This document shows positions 26,349-35,878 of a stretch of DNA of 64,000 bases, piece after piece. The DNA comes from Chitinibacter sp. FCG-7. Its GTDB lineage: Bacteria > Pseudomonadota > Gammaproteobacteria > Burkholderiales > Chitinibacteraceae. Position 1 is the first letter of the stretch. Each line of letters starts with the position of its first letter. The position numbers and the translations under genes were made by a program. Where the stretch lies: NCBI RefSeq assembly GCF_040047665.1, contig NZ_CP157355.1, positions 2,170,001 through 2,234,000 of the forward strand, written 5' to 3'. Below the pieces are notes generated by a model. The model was not told the DNA's origin, ran no database searches, and saw only the letters and a program-made list of their open reading frames with translations.

Positions 26349-27708
26349 AGTATTGCCGCGTGTGCTGGTCGTTGACGATGAAGCTGATCTGGCCGACTTG
26401 CTTGAGCTGACCTTGTTGAAAATGGGGCTGGACGTGGTCAAGGCCAATGGCGTTGCCGTGGCCAGAACCCTGCTCGATAGCCAGCGTTTTGATCTGTGCC
26501 TGTCCGATATGCGGATGGCCGATGGCGAAGGGCTGGAGCTGGTGCAGCATATTCATGCGCGCAAGCTGGATGTGCCGATTGCCATTCTGACCGCTTATGG
26601 CAGCACCAATAATGCTATTGCCGCGCTCAAAGCGGGGGCGTTTGATTATCTGGCCAAGCCGGTGTCGCTGGAGCAATTGCGTACGCTGGTGCGCTCTGCG
26701 TTGAAACTCGATGCGCCCGAGCCCGCCAGCCAGTCCTTACCGGTAGATAGTCCTTTGCTCGGCAGCTCGCCCGCGCTCTTGCATGTGCTGGCGCTGGTCG
26801 ACAAGCTGGCGCGCAATCTGGCGCCGGTTTATATCACCGGTGAATCGGGTTCGGGTAAAGAGCGTGCCGCTCGGCTGATTCATGCCAAATCGGCGCGTGC
26901 TGACAAGCCGTTTATCGCAGTCAACTGCGGCGCGATTCCCGAAACCCTGATGGAAAGCGAGTTTTTCGGCTATCGCAAGGGCGCATTTACCGGCGCTAAT
27001 GAAGACCGCGATGGTTTTTTCCAGGCTGCGCATGGTGGCACGCTATTTCTGGACGAAGTGGCCGATTTGCCGCTGGCGATGCAGGTGAAATTGCTGCGCG
27101 TGATTCAGGAGCGCAAAGTGCGGCAGGTGGGCGGTGTGGCCGAAGTGGACGTCGATGTACGCATTATCTCGGCCACGCACCAGAATCTGAGCCGTTGCGT
27201 CGAGGCAGGCAAATTCAGACAAGATTTGTATTACCGGCTCAATGTGATCGAGCTGAAAATGCCGCCGCTGCGCGAAATGGGCGAAGATGTCTTGCTGATT
27301 GCGCAAGCGGTGCTCAAAAAAATCGCGCAGCGCCACAATATGGACGAGCCCGTGCTGCAGTCCGACGCGCTCGTTGCATTGCGCCGTTATGATTTTCCCG
27401 GCAATGTCCGCGAGCTGGAAAACCTGCTGGAACGCGCATTGGCGCTCTCCGATGGTATGCATATTTATGCTGAAGACCTGCATATTCAGCACTCCACCGC
27501 TGATAAGGCCGAGGCGCAGGCGGCGAATCTGGGTGACACTTATCCCTTGCAGGATTATCTGGATCGCGTGGAAAAAGCTGCGATTCTGGCTGCGCTGGAT
27601 AAAACCAATTTCAACCGCACCCAGGCGGCCAAATTGTTGGGCATTACTTTTCGCAGCATGCGTTATCGCCTTGATCGGCTCGGTATTTGTCAGGAAGGGG
27701 AGGATTGA
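26332..27708 (+). CDS. pilR: sigma-54-dependent response regulator PilR
   Basis: A 458-residue activator. The receiver has the phospho-acceptor Asp59 (L-S-D-M-R). The AAA+ domain has Walker A G-E-S-G-S-G-K-E at 170-177 and the sigma-54 loop G-A-F-T-G-A at 217-222. A Fis-type helix-turn-helix closes the protein (F-N-R-T-Q-A-A-K-L-L-G, then S-M-R-Y-R-L-D-R-L-G). I start it at ATG 26332 (M-A-K-K-S-K-V), inside the end of pilS; the frame is open further upstream, but that part only shadows pilS. It is expected to activate pilA, which is outside the window. Confidence 0.93.
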   Translation: MAKKSKVLPRVLVVDDEADLADLLELTLLKMGLDVVKANGVAVARTLLDSQRFDLCLSDMRMADGEGLELVQHIHARKLDVPIAILTAYGSTNNAIAALKAGAFDYLAKPVSLEQLRTLVRSALKLDAPEPASQSLPVDSPLLGSSPALLHVLALVDKLARNLAPVYITGESGSGKERAARLIHAKSARADKPFIAVNCGAIPETLMESEFFGYRKGAFTGANEDRDGFFQAAHGGTLFLDEVADLPLAMQVKLLRVIQERKVRQVGGVAEVDVDVRIISATHQNLSRCVEAGKFRQDLYYRLNVIELKMPPLREMGEDVLLIAQAVLKKIAQRHNMDEPVLQSDALVALRRYDFPGNVRELENLLERALALSDGMHIYAEDLHIQHSTADKAEAQAANLGDTYPLQDYLDRVEKAAILAALDKTNFNRTQAAKLLGITFRSMRYRLDRLGICQEGED

Positions 27709-27763
27709 TCATGGGTATTGCTCTGTGTGTTAAATACAGCGTGGCTTGTGGAGGTATACCCCT

Positions 27764-28363
27764 GTGAGCCATTCTCCAGCCTTGCCTAGCCAGATTGACG
27801 ATGCCGGCTGGTGCGACGCCGCACGACGTGTGCCCAGCCCCAATTGCGACGAACGTGCTTCCGATATGGCCGTGGATATGGTGGTGATCCACAATATCCA
27901 TCTGCCACCCCAGCCCGCCGGTAGTCGCGAATTTGGCGGCAGCGATATTGAACGGTTGTTTACCAACAGCCTGAATCCAAGCACGCACGCGTGTTACGCC
28001 GAATTGTCGGCGCTGCGGGTTTCGGCGCATTTTCTGATCCGGCGCGATGGTGAGCTGCTGCAGTTTGTCTCCTGCCAGCAGCGCGCCTGGCATGCGGGCG
28101 TATCCAGCTGGCAAGGGCGGGAGAGTTGCAATGATTTTTCGATAGGTATTGAGCTGGAAGGCTCTGATTACGTGCCCTTCGAGGCAATACAGTACAGGGT
28201 ATTGCAGTCTTTGCTGCAGGCTCTGGCCGCGCGCTATCCCTTGCAGCATCTGGTGGGGCATTCGGAGATTGCGCCGGTGCGCAAAACCGACCCTGGGCCG
28301 TTTTTTGACTGGACTTGCCTGCCTGCCGAGCTGGGCAAATTACGTCAAACTGGCACTATTTGA
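27764..28363 (+). CDS. ampD: 1,6-anhydro-N-acetylmuramyl-L-alanine amidase AmpD
   Basis: A 199-residue zinc amidase for recycling peptidoglycan fragments in the cytoplasm; its loss derepresses AmpC-type beta-lactamases in other bacteria. Zinc ligands and catalytic residues fit: His43 (V-I-H-N), His166 (V-G-H-S-E-I-A-P) and Asp176 (R-K-T-D-P-G-P), with Glu130 in G-I-E-L-E-G. GTG 27764 is chosen because GGAGG lies nine bases upstream; a TTG at 27746 would sit ahead of that site. No signal peptide. Confidence 0.92.
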   Translation: MSHSPALPSQIDDAGWCDAARRVPSPNCDERASDMAVDMVVIHNIHLPPQPAGSREFGGSDIERLFTNSLNPSTHACYAELSALRVSAHFLIRRDGELLQFVSCQQRAWHAGVSSWQGRESCNDFSIGIELEGSDYVPFEAIQYRVLQSLLQALAARYPLQHLVGHSEIAPVRKTDPGPFFDWTCLPAELGKLRQTGTI

Positions 28364-28470
28364 TAAGGCGGTTTTTTTTGGTGCATTGCCGCAACGCAGG
28401 CGCTGAAATCATGCATTTGCCCTGAACGCGGGCATATAATCCGCTTCCCGCTTTGGACGAAAGACACACC

Positions 28471-30363
28471 ATGACTACCGAGCAAACGCAAGACCCCAAG
28501 AAAATCGCAGGCCTGGTCGTTGGGGCGATCGGAGTCGTTTATGGCGATATCGGCACCAGCCCGCTCTACACGCTCAAAGAGTGTTTCAACGGGCATGTCC
28601 AGCTCGACCTGAATCCTTTCAATGTGATGGGTATTTTGTCGCTGATCTTCTGGGGGCTGATGCTGGTTGTTTCGCTTAAATATGTGGCGGTGATTCTGCA
28701 GGCCGATAATCGCGGTGAAGGCGGGATTCTGGCGCTGATGGCGCTGGCTTTGCGCAGCGCGACCGATAACCGGAACAAAGCGTTCAAGCTGGCGGTACTG
28801 GGCATTTTTGGTGCAGCGCTGTTTTCTGGTGAGAGCATTATTACTCCGGCCATTTCGGTGCTCTCTGCGCTGGAGGGGATCAGTCTGGTTTCGCATACGC
28901 TGGAACCCTATATCCTGCCGCTGGCGATTGCCATTATGGTGGCCCTGTTTGCCATGCAATCGCGCGGCACGGCGGTGGTTGGCAAGCTCTTTGGCCCGAT
29001 TATGGTGACCTGGTTTGTCGTGCTGGCCGGGCTGGGGATTATGAATATCATCAAGGCGCCGCAGGTGCTGGCTTCGGTAAATCCAGTTTATGCCGTGCAG
29101 TTTTTTATGGCTCATCCTTGGGTTAGTTTTGTTCTGCTCGGTGCGGTGGTGCTGTGTTTGACCGGGGTTGAGGCCTTGTACGCCGATATGGGGCATTTTG
29201 GCCGTCCGGCGATCCGTTACGCCTGGTTTGTGCTGGTTTTGCCCGCCTTGCTGCTTAATTATTTTGGTCAGGGCGCCTTGCTGATCACCACGCCGGAAGC
29301 GATCAAAAATCCATTCTATTTTCTGGCGCCAAGCTGGGCGCATCTGCCGCTGGTGATTTTATCGACGATGGCAACGGTGATTGCGTCGCAGGCGGTGATT
29401 TCCGGCGCGTTTTCGGTGACTAATCAGGCTATTCAGCTGGGCTTTTGCCCACGCATGGATATTCAGCACACCTCCGAGCGTGAAATGGGGCAGATCTATA
29501 TTCCGGGGGTGAACTGGTTCTTGCTGCTGTCGGTGATTATCCTGATTCTGGCTTTCCGCACTTCCAGCAATCTGGCGGCCGCTTACGGCTTTGCCGTGAC
29601 GTGCACTATGGTAATGACCACTTTGCTCGCCTTTGTGGTGGCTGGGCATTATTTCAAGGGCCGCAAAAAAGCCGCATACTGGGCTCTATTGGCTTTTTTG
29701 CTGATGATTGATCTGGCGTTTTTCTCGGCCAATATTTTGAAATTGCACGAAGGTGGCTGGTTCCCGCTGGCGCTGGGTCTGGTGGCCTTTACGCTGATGA
29801 TGACTTGGAAACGGGGGCGTGAGCTACTTGCGAGCAAATTGCGCGAAGGTGAAATGCCGCTGGCGGGTTTTGTGGAAAGCCTGGAATCGAGTCCGCCACA
29901 GCGCGTTGAAGGTTTGTCGATTTTCATGACCGCCAGCTCGGATTCTGTGCCGCATGCTTTGCTGCATAACCTGAAGCACAATAAGGTGCTGCACGAACAA
30001 GTGGTTTTCCTGACGCTGCAAACCGACGATATTCCTTTTGTGCCCAGTCGCGAACGCGTCGTGGTGCGCCGTTTGGGCGAGAGTTTTTATCAGGTGATTG
30101 CCACTTTCGGCTTTAAGGAAGAGCCCAGTGTGCCTCTGGTCTTGCAGCAGGTGAGCCAGCTGCAATCCGAATTGCAGTTTGACGATATGAATACCTCGTT
30201 CTTCCTGTCGCGCGAGACGATAGTCGAGGCCAAATACCCATCAATGAGCTGGTGGCGTCGTCGCCTATTCAGCCTGATGAGTCGCAATGCCACCCGTGTG
30301 ACCAACTTCTTTAAGATCCCCCCCAACCGGGTGGTCGAGATGGGGATGCAGGTCGAGCTTTGA
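28471..30363 (+). CDS. kup: low-affinity potassium uptake protein Kup
   Basis: A 630-residue inner-membrane potassium/proton symporter. The family signature G-A-I-G-V-V-Y-G-D-I-G-T-S-P-L-Y-T is at 18-34, followed by about twelve membrane helices to residue 450 and a soluble C-terminal domain. ATG 28471 is used; an in-frame TTG six codons upstream is less likely. Single gene with a terminator. Confidence 0.96.
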   Translation: MTTEQTQDPKKIAGLVVGAIGVVYGDIGTSPLYTLKECFNGHVQLDLNPFNVMGILSLIFWGLMLVVSLKYVAVILQADNRGEGGILALMALALRSATDNRNKAFKLAVLGIFGAALFSGESIITPAISVLSALEGISLVSHTLEPYILPLAIAIMVALFAMQSRGTAVVGKLFGPIMVTWFVVLAGLGIMNIIKAPQVLASVNPVYAVQFFMAHPWVSFVLLGAVVLCLTGVEALYADMGHFGRPAIRYAWFVLVLPALLLNYFGQGALLITTPEAIKNPFYFLAPSWAHLPLVILSTMATVIASQAVISGAFSVTNQAIQLGFCPRMDIQHTSEREMGQIYIPGVNWFLLLSVIILILAFRTSSNLAAAYGFAVTCTMVMTTLLAFVVAGHYFKGRKKAAYWALLAFLLMIDLAFFSANILKLHEGGWFPLALGLVAFTLMMTWKRGRELLASKLREGEMPLAGFVESLESSPPQRVEGLSIFMTASSDSVPHALLHNLKHNKVLHEQVVFLTLQTDDIPFVPSRERVVVRRLGESFYQVIATFGFKEEPSVPLVLQQVSQLQSELQFDDMNTSFFLSRETIVEAKYPSMSWWRRRLFSLMSRNATRVTNFFKIPPNRVVEMGMQVEL

Positions 30364-30390
30364 TCTTAAGTTATTGATTACCCTTGAAAA

Positions 30391-30425
30391 ACGCAGTTCG
30401 CTAGCCCGCGCACTGCGTTTTTTTT
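30391..30425 (+). terminator. rho-independent terminator of kup
   Basis: ACGCAGT (30391-30397) pairs with ACTGCGT (30412-30418), followed by eight Ts. Confidence 0.85.
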
Positions 30426-30587
30426 CGGCTTGGGTTAGCGGAATTGCCCAATTTCTGTTGTGAAATACTGCCACCCTATCCTGTGATTTTGTGCCACGAA
30501 TACGGCCAAGCTTCCACATACACTGCACGGCATCTGCTTGGGAATGAAACCCCGGGCCATTTTTAGGTGTTAGTGGAGGTTGTAATC

Positions 30588-31643
30588 ATGCAATTTAAAA
30601 TCAAATCATCGCTGCTTGTTCTGTCATTGTCCTTAGCTGCGGGTTTTGCCCAGGCTGAAATGACTATATCCGGCGATCTGACTGGCGCTGTGAAGCTCGA
30701 TGATCGTGGCTCGGATGACAAGGATGGCGTGTATATCGACGGGACCATTGCGCTCGATGGCAAAACCAATATCGGTACGATTCCGGGTAGTGTGGTGTGG
30801 CGTGTGTCAGGTGGGATCAATAACAGCGATGGCGGCAGCAAATTCAATGATTGGGTTTCGCTGAAAGACGCTTATCTGGGTTTGCAGGGCGATTATGGTA
30901 CGGCACGTCTGGGCCGGATGCAGACTCCGAGCTATGAAGCACAGGATCTGTTGTTTACCGATACCGGCCTGTCCTGGTTGGCGGGTGACTACGGCGTAGG
31001 CCAAGGCTCGCGGATCAATAATATCGTCCGTTATGATTCTCCTACCATGGCGGGCTTTAAAGCGGGTGCAGCCTTCGGTTTCAAAGACTACAGCGACGAT
31101 GGTAACGGCTCGGGCAAAACCTATGACGTGGCCGCCCAATACAAACTGGCAGGCCTGCAACTGGACGGTACTTATCAGAAACGCCGTGGTGTGACTGACG
31201 ATATCGAAATCGCAGGCACAACAGCAACCAATACCTTCAATAGTGAAACTTATTATACCGGTGCTCGTTATGAATTCCAGAACGGCTTTGGTTTGACTGC
31301 CGGTTATAAACACCACGTTTTCAATCCGGGTGCCGAAGTGAAGCAGGGCCAGTGGTTAGCACAAGCGAGCTATAAGCAGAACCAGCATGCTGTTTACCTG
31401 AGCTACGCCAATCTGGACGATGTTAGCGTCAACGGTAGCAAACGCAGCGATAGTGGCGCACAAGCCTATGCTGCCCGTTATAACTATTCACTGAACCAGA
31501 ACAATATCGCGTTTATTGAAGGCCGCTACGTGCAGAACGATACCAATTCGGCCATTGGCGCGGGTGATCATGCCTTTGATTACAGCGGCAAGGCTGGCCA
31601 GGATACTTCACGTGTCATGGTCGGTATGAAAACCGTGTTTTAA
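30588..31643 (+). CDS. Gram-negative general porin
   Basis: A 351-residue outer-membrane beta-barrel porin of the betaproteobacterial trimeric type. Signal peptide 1-23 (A-G-F-A-Q-A then E-M-T-I), alternating amphipathic strands, the L-G-R-M-Q-T-P-S-Y segment of loop 3, and a C-terminal strand ending in M-V-G-M-K-T-V-F with terminal Phe for BAM recognition. GGAGG lies nine bases before ATG 30588. Monocistronic with a terminator. Selectivity cannot be read from the sequence. Confidence 0.92.
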   Translation: MQFKIKSSLLVLSLSLAAGFAQAEMTISGDLTGAVKLDDRGSDDKDGVYIDGTIALDGKTNIGTIPGSVVWRVSGGINNSDGGSKFNDWVSLKDAYLGLQGDYGTARLGRMQTPSYEAQDLLFTDTGLSWLAGDYGVGQGSRINNIVRYDSPTMAGFKAGAAFGFKDYSDDGNGSGKTYDVAAQYKLAGLQLDGTYQKRRGVTDDIEIAGTTATNTFNSETYYTGARYEFQNGFGLTAGYKHHVFNPGAEVKQGQWLAQASYKQNQHAVYLSYANLDDVSVNGSKRSDSGAQAYAARYNYSLNQNNIAFIEGRYVQNDTNSAIGAGDHAFDYSGKAGQDTSRVMVGMKTVF

Positions 31644-31678
31644 AGTTTGAATGGCCATCTCGCGATGGCCCTGCAGTA

Positions 31679-31718
31679 AAAAAACCGCGGCACTCGTTAT
31701 GAGTTTCTGCGGTTTTTT
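31679..31718. terminator. bidirectional terminator between porin and the HAD gene
   Basis: AAAAACCGC pairs with GCGGTTTTTT across a 21-base loop, with T-runs in both directions. A smaller ATGGCC/GGCCAT hairpin lies just upstream at about 31651-31670. Confidence 0.82.
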
Positions 31719-31721
31719 GCT

Positions 31722-32354
31722 TTAGCTCTGGCAGTGTAGTAACTGATGCAAGTGCCGGATGCAATAATCGGCAGCCGGGTGCTGATGGTGGTGCGCTCGC
31801 AGCCAGACCGTGCTCATGCCCAGTTTTTTTGCACTGAGCAGATTGTCGATGCTGTCTTCCACCATCACGCATTCAGTGGCCAAAAGTCCAAATTGCCGCA
31901 GCATTTGACGAAACGCCGCCAGATGCGGTTTGGGTTGCAATTTCACGGTATCAATGGCCGCAATGCCCGCAAAATGATCGGCAATGCCCAGGATATCGAG
32001 CATCATCTCGGCATATGACAAAGGGCCGTTGGTGAACAGGTATTTTTTCCCGGCCAGTCTGGCCAGCGTGGATTTTAGACGTGGCATCGGGTGTAGTTCT
32101 TGTCGCAACGTCGGCAGTGGATGGCAGGCAGACAGAAAATGATGCGGGTTCAGGTGTTTGTGATGCTTGCGCAAGCCCAGCAGTGTGGCGCCGTAGCGTT
32201 GCCAGTACTCAAGCCTGAGCTGGTTGGCTTGCGCCGGGCTGATTTCTAGCTGGGTCGTTAGCCATTGCGTCATTGCCGCATCAATGACCGGGAAGGCGTG
32301 CCGGTCGGCATGGTGTAGCGTATTGTCGAGGTCAAAAATCCAGGTTCTGGGCAT
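31722..32354 (-). CDS. HAD-superfamily pyrimidine 5'-nucleotidase
   Basis: A 210-residue HAD hydrolase of the SDT1/pyrimidine 5'-nucleotidase group. Motif I F-D-L-D-N-T-L (Asp8 nucleophile, Asp10), motif II Y-L-F-T-N-G-P, motif III Lys in K-P-H, and motif IV V-M-V-E-D-S. It probably dephosphorylates pyrimidine nucleotides. ATG 32354 is one base after the T-run of the preceding terminator, and no ribosome-binding site is visible. An in-frame TTG at 32372 would lie in the hairpin loop. Expression may depend on read-through or a leaderless mRNA. Confidence 0.82.
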   Translation of the reverse strand: MPRTWIFDLDNTLHHADRHAFPVIDAAMTQWLTTQLEISPAQANQLRLEYWQRYGATLLGLRKHHKHLNPHHFLSACHPLPTLRQELHPMPRLKSTLARLAGKKYLFTNGPLSYAEMMLDILGIADHFAGIAAIDTVKLQPKPHLAAFRQMLRQFGLLATECVMVEDSIDNLLSAKKLGMSTVWLRAHHHQHPAADYCIRHLHQLLHCQS

Positions 32355-32355
32355 G

Positions 32356-32382
32356 AAAAAGGCCGGAAACAATGTCCGGCCT
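32356..32382 (-). terminator. rho-independent terminator of the CBS gene
   Basis: On the minus strand AGGCCGGA pairs with TCCGGCCT across a seven-base loop, followed by TTTTT. It starts 25 bases after the CBS-protein stop and ends at the start codon of the HAD gene. Confidence 0.8.
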
Positions 32383-32407
32383 ATTGTAGCTGATTTGCCT
32401 AGGCCCC

Positions 32408-32854
32408 CTAGTGGGCAATACGCTGATCGTAAATATAGTGCGCCATCTGATCGATAGTGAATTCCTGATCGGCAATTTTCTCTCTGACCAGATCGCCAAT
32501 CGACAAAATACCGACGACTTTTTCACCATCCATCACCGGCAGGTGGCGAATGCGTTTTTCGGTCATCAAGCCCAGACAATCATCAACCGAAGCATTGGGC
32601 GGCACACACAGCAATTTGTGCGTCATGATTTCAGAGATTGGTGTACCTGCGGAAGTTTTCCCCATCAATACCACTTTGCGGGCGTAATCACGTTCGGAAA
32701 AAATGCCAGTCAGGGTCTCTCCATCCATCACCAGAATGGCGCCGATATTGTGATCCGCCATAATCTGTAATGCCTGATAAACCGTTGAATTGGGTGAAAC
32801 GGAGATAATGCGTTGTTCGGCTTTGTCACCCAGTAATTGGCGTGCTGTTTTCAT
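32408..32854 (-). CDS. CBS-pair domain protein
   Basis: A 148-residue protein made of two CBS motifs (about 15-70 and 80-135; the paired V-x-x-A-L-x-x-M and G-I-x-S-x-x-D patterns). Such stand-alone pairs bind adenine nucleotides or similar ligands and regulate partner proteins. No membrane or enzyme domain is attached. ATG 32854 has GGGAG eight bases upstream; an upstream frame extension lacks one. Ligand and partner unknown. Confidence 0.86.
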   Translation of the reverse strand: MKTARQLLGDKAEQRIISVSPNSTVYQALQIMADHNIGAILVMDGETLTGIFSERDYARKVVLMGKTSAGTPISEIMTHKLLCVPPNASVDDCLGLMTEKRIRHLPVMDGEKVVGILSIGDLVREKIADQEFTIDQMAHYIYDQRIAH

Positions 32855-32911
32855 CGGTGGACTCCCGGCTGGTATGGGTATTACCAATGTAGTTGGCTTG
32901 AGGCAATAGGC

Positions 32912-32946
32912 AAGAAAAAGGGCCGCGCTGGCGACCCCTTTTTTCT
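32912..32946 (-). terminator. terminator downstream of argB
   Basis: AAGAAAAAGG pairs with CCTTTTTTCTT around a GC-rich loop with GGCC content. Ts follow on the minus strand. Confidence 0.7.
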
Positions 32947-32984
32947 TAATGCACTGATTTGTTGGGCTCAGGGATTAAATAGGT

Positions 32985-33075
32985 GGACAAAAGTTTTCAC
33001 GCAAGGCACTGAGCCGAAGACAGTACAAGTAGTACGGCAAGGCGAAGTAACGATGCGTGAGAACTTTTGGTTTAG
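32985..33075. repeat. dispersed palindromic repeat, family 2 copy A
   Basis: Outer arms CAAAAGTTTTCACGCA (32988-33003) and TGCGTGAGAACTTTTG (33054-33069) enclose AAGGCACTGAG...CAGTAC...TAGTACGGCA. An inverted copy with the same landmarks lies at 39019-39105. The element ends four bases before the argB stop codon. Confidence 0.85.
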
Positions 33076-33078
33076 CAC

Positions 33079-34068
<990 letters not shown>

Positions 34069-34106
34069 TTAATTTGGGATTGACGTTGTCATGCCTTTGG
34101 TTTGAT

Positions 34107-34128
34107 AATAAATGAACGTTCATTTATT
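34107..34128. promoter_or_regulatory. perfect 22-bp operator palindrome for the TetR regulator
   Basis: The central TGAACGTTCA extends on both sides by AAATAA/TTATTT-type arms to a perfect 22-bp palindrome, 14 bases before the tetR-type ATG. TGAACGTTCA-like cores are typical of TetR-family efflux repressors. The position suggests autoregulation and control of the following efflux operon. Confidence 0.85.
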
Positions 34129-34142
34129 TATTTGGCGGCATT

Positions 34143-34775
34143 ATGAATTGCCCTATCAAACGCTGGACCCGCCGCAAAGAAGCCCGTCCGGAGGAAATCC
34201 TGCACGCGGCCTTGGCGCTGTTTGTCGAGAAAGGTTATGCAGCAACCAAGATCGAAGACATTGCCCGCGCCGCAGGCGTCACGCGTGGCACGCCTTATCT
34301 GTACTTTGCCAATAAGGAAGAGATTTTCAAGGCCGTGATTCGTGAGCTGTTGCTGCCCAAATTGCCGCTGGCGGGTGAAATGGTCGATTTATGGCCGGGC
34401 AGCGCGCGCGATCTGTTGCGGCAGGTGTTTTTTACCTGGTGGGAAGTGATGGGTGCTACCCAGCTGTCGGCGCTGCCCAAGCTGATGATTGCCGAGGCGG
34501 GCAATTTTCCCGATGTACTCAAGCTTTATCACGATGAATTTATTGTGCCTGGTGATGCGCTCATACGCCGGGTGCTTGAGCTGGGTGTGCAGCGCGGCGA
34601 GTTTGTTATTAAAGATATTGATTACGCATTGCACATTCTGTCTGCGCCGATTGTGATGGCCATGTTGTGGCAACACTCGGTCTGTCGCTGCATCCCGGAG
34701 CCGATCGAGCCGGGACGCTACCTCGATACCACGCTGGATATTTTATTAAACGGACTTTTGTTGCGGGATAATTAA
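34143..34775 (+). CDS. TetR/AcrR-family repressor of the adjacent RND efflux operon
   Basis: A 210-residue regulator. The N-terminal helix-turn-helix (K-I-E-D-I-A-R-A-A-G-V-T-R-G-T-P-Y-L-Y-F-A-N-K-E-E) spans about 36-61; the C-terminal domain is the ligand-binding part. It is the first gene of the tetR-adaptor-pump-channel cluster (the adaptor starts two bases after its stop) and faces argB. The perfect palindrome just upstream is its probable operator. Inducer unknown. Confidence 0.92.
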   Translation: MNCPIKRWTRRKEARPEEILHAALALFVEKGYAATKIEDIARAAGVTRGTPYLYFANKEEIFKAVIRELLLPKLPLAGEMVDLWPGSARDLLRQVFFTWWEVMGATQLSALPKLMIAEAGNFPDVLKLYHDEFIVPGDALIRRVLELGVQRGEFVIKDIDYALHILSAPIVMAMLWQHSVCRCIPEPIEPGRYLDTTLDILLNGLLLRDN

Positions 34776-34777
34776 AC

Positions 34778-35878
34778 ATGGCACGGATTCAAAATGCAGT
34801 GATGATCAGCGCGCTTCTGGCGCTGGGTTTAGCGGCTTGCCACAAACCGGCCGAGCCAGTGGCCGATATCCGGCCGGTACGCACCATGACGGTGGGTGCG
34901 ATCAACGATCAACCGATTGGTGAGGTGTATAGCGGCGAAGTGCGTGCCAGACATACTGTGCCGATGGGTTTCCGGATCGGTGGCAAACTCAGTAGCCGCC
35001 CGGTGAGCGTCGGCGATGTCATCAGCAAGGGGCAAACCCTGGCCAGCCTTGATCCGGGCGATGTGCGCCTGTCGGCTAATGCGGCCCGTGCGCAGTTTGA
35101 ATCGGCCAAGGCGCAGCTGGCGCAGGCCGAACTCGATTTTCAGCGCGGCAAGGAATTACTGGCGCAAAAATTCATTAGCCAGGCCGAAGTTGATAAACGA
35201 TTTACGCTGCTGACCGCGGCAAGGCAGCAGCACGAGCAAGCCAGATCGCAGGCGCAGCTGGCACAGAACCAGAGTAATTACGCCGTGCTGGTGGCCGATG
35301 TGTCCGGCGTGGTGATTGCCACGCTGGCCGAACCCGGCTCGGTGGTAGCGGCAGGCCAGCCGGTGCTGCAGCTGGCTAAAGATGGCGAGCGCGAAGCGGT
35401 GATTGATGTGCCCGAAAGCAAGGTCAAGGCGTGGCGGGAAGGGCAGAAAGTCAAAGTGTCATTGTGGGCCGGTGAGCAAGCCGAGTTTGAAGGCACGATT
35501 CGCGAAGTGGCGCCTGCTGCCGACAGCCTGACGCGTACTTACCGGGTCAAGGTGACATTGCCTGCCTCCAATAATATCAAGATGGGTATGACGCTGCAGG
35601 TCTTTCATCAGAAGGTGTCTGGCGATATACCTGCCGGATATTCTTTGCCACTGCCGGCGCTGTTTGGCAAGGATCAGGCGCAGCGCGTCTGGCTGGTCAG
35701 CAATATCAAGTCTGGTCAGGGCGTGGTTAAAAGCCAGCCGGTGAATGTGGTCGGTGTGGCCGGAAATACGGTGAAAGTCAGCGGCGTGCAGCCGGGACAG
35801 GTGGTGGTGACCGCAGGTGCCAATCTGCTGCGCGAAGGCCAGCCAGTGCGTGTGCTTGCAGGAGCCAGCCATGACTAA
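34778..35878 (+). CDS. RND efflux periplasmic adaptor (membrane-fusion lipoprotein)
   Basis: A 366-residue adaptor that bridges the RND pump and outer-membrane channel. Lipobox L-A-A-C (Cys21); split lipoyl/barrel-sandwich halves near 60-95 and 165-200 flanking a coiled-coil hairpin (about 95-160, A-R-A-Q-F-E-S-A-K-A-Q-L-A-Q-A); then the beta-barrel domain. Its end overlaps the pump gene by eight bases. Confidence 0.92.
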   Translation: MARIQNAVMISALLALGLAACHKPAEPVADIRPVRTMTVGAINDQPIGEVYSGEVRARHTVPMGFRIGGKLSSRPVSVGDVISKGQTLASLDPGDVRLSANAARAQFESAKAQLAQAELDFQRGKELLAQKFISQAEVDKRFTLLTAARQQHEQARSQAQLAQNQSNYAVLVADVSGVVIATLAEPGSVVAAGQPVLQLAKDGEREAVIDVPESKVKAWREGQKVKVSLWAGEQAEFEGTIREVAPAADSLTRTYRVKVTLPASNNIKMGMTLQVFHQKVSGDIPAGYSLPLPALFGKDQAQRVWLVSNIKSGQGVVKSQPVNVVGVAGNTVKVSGVQPGQVVVTAGANLLREGQPVRVLAGASHD

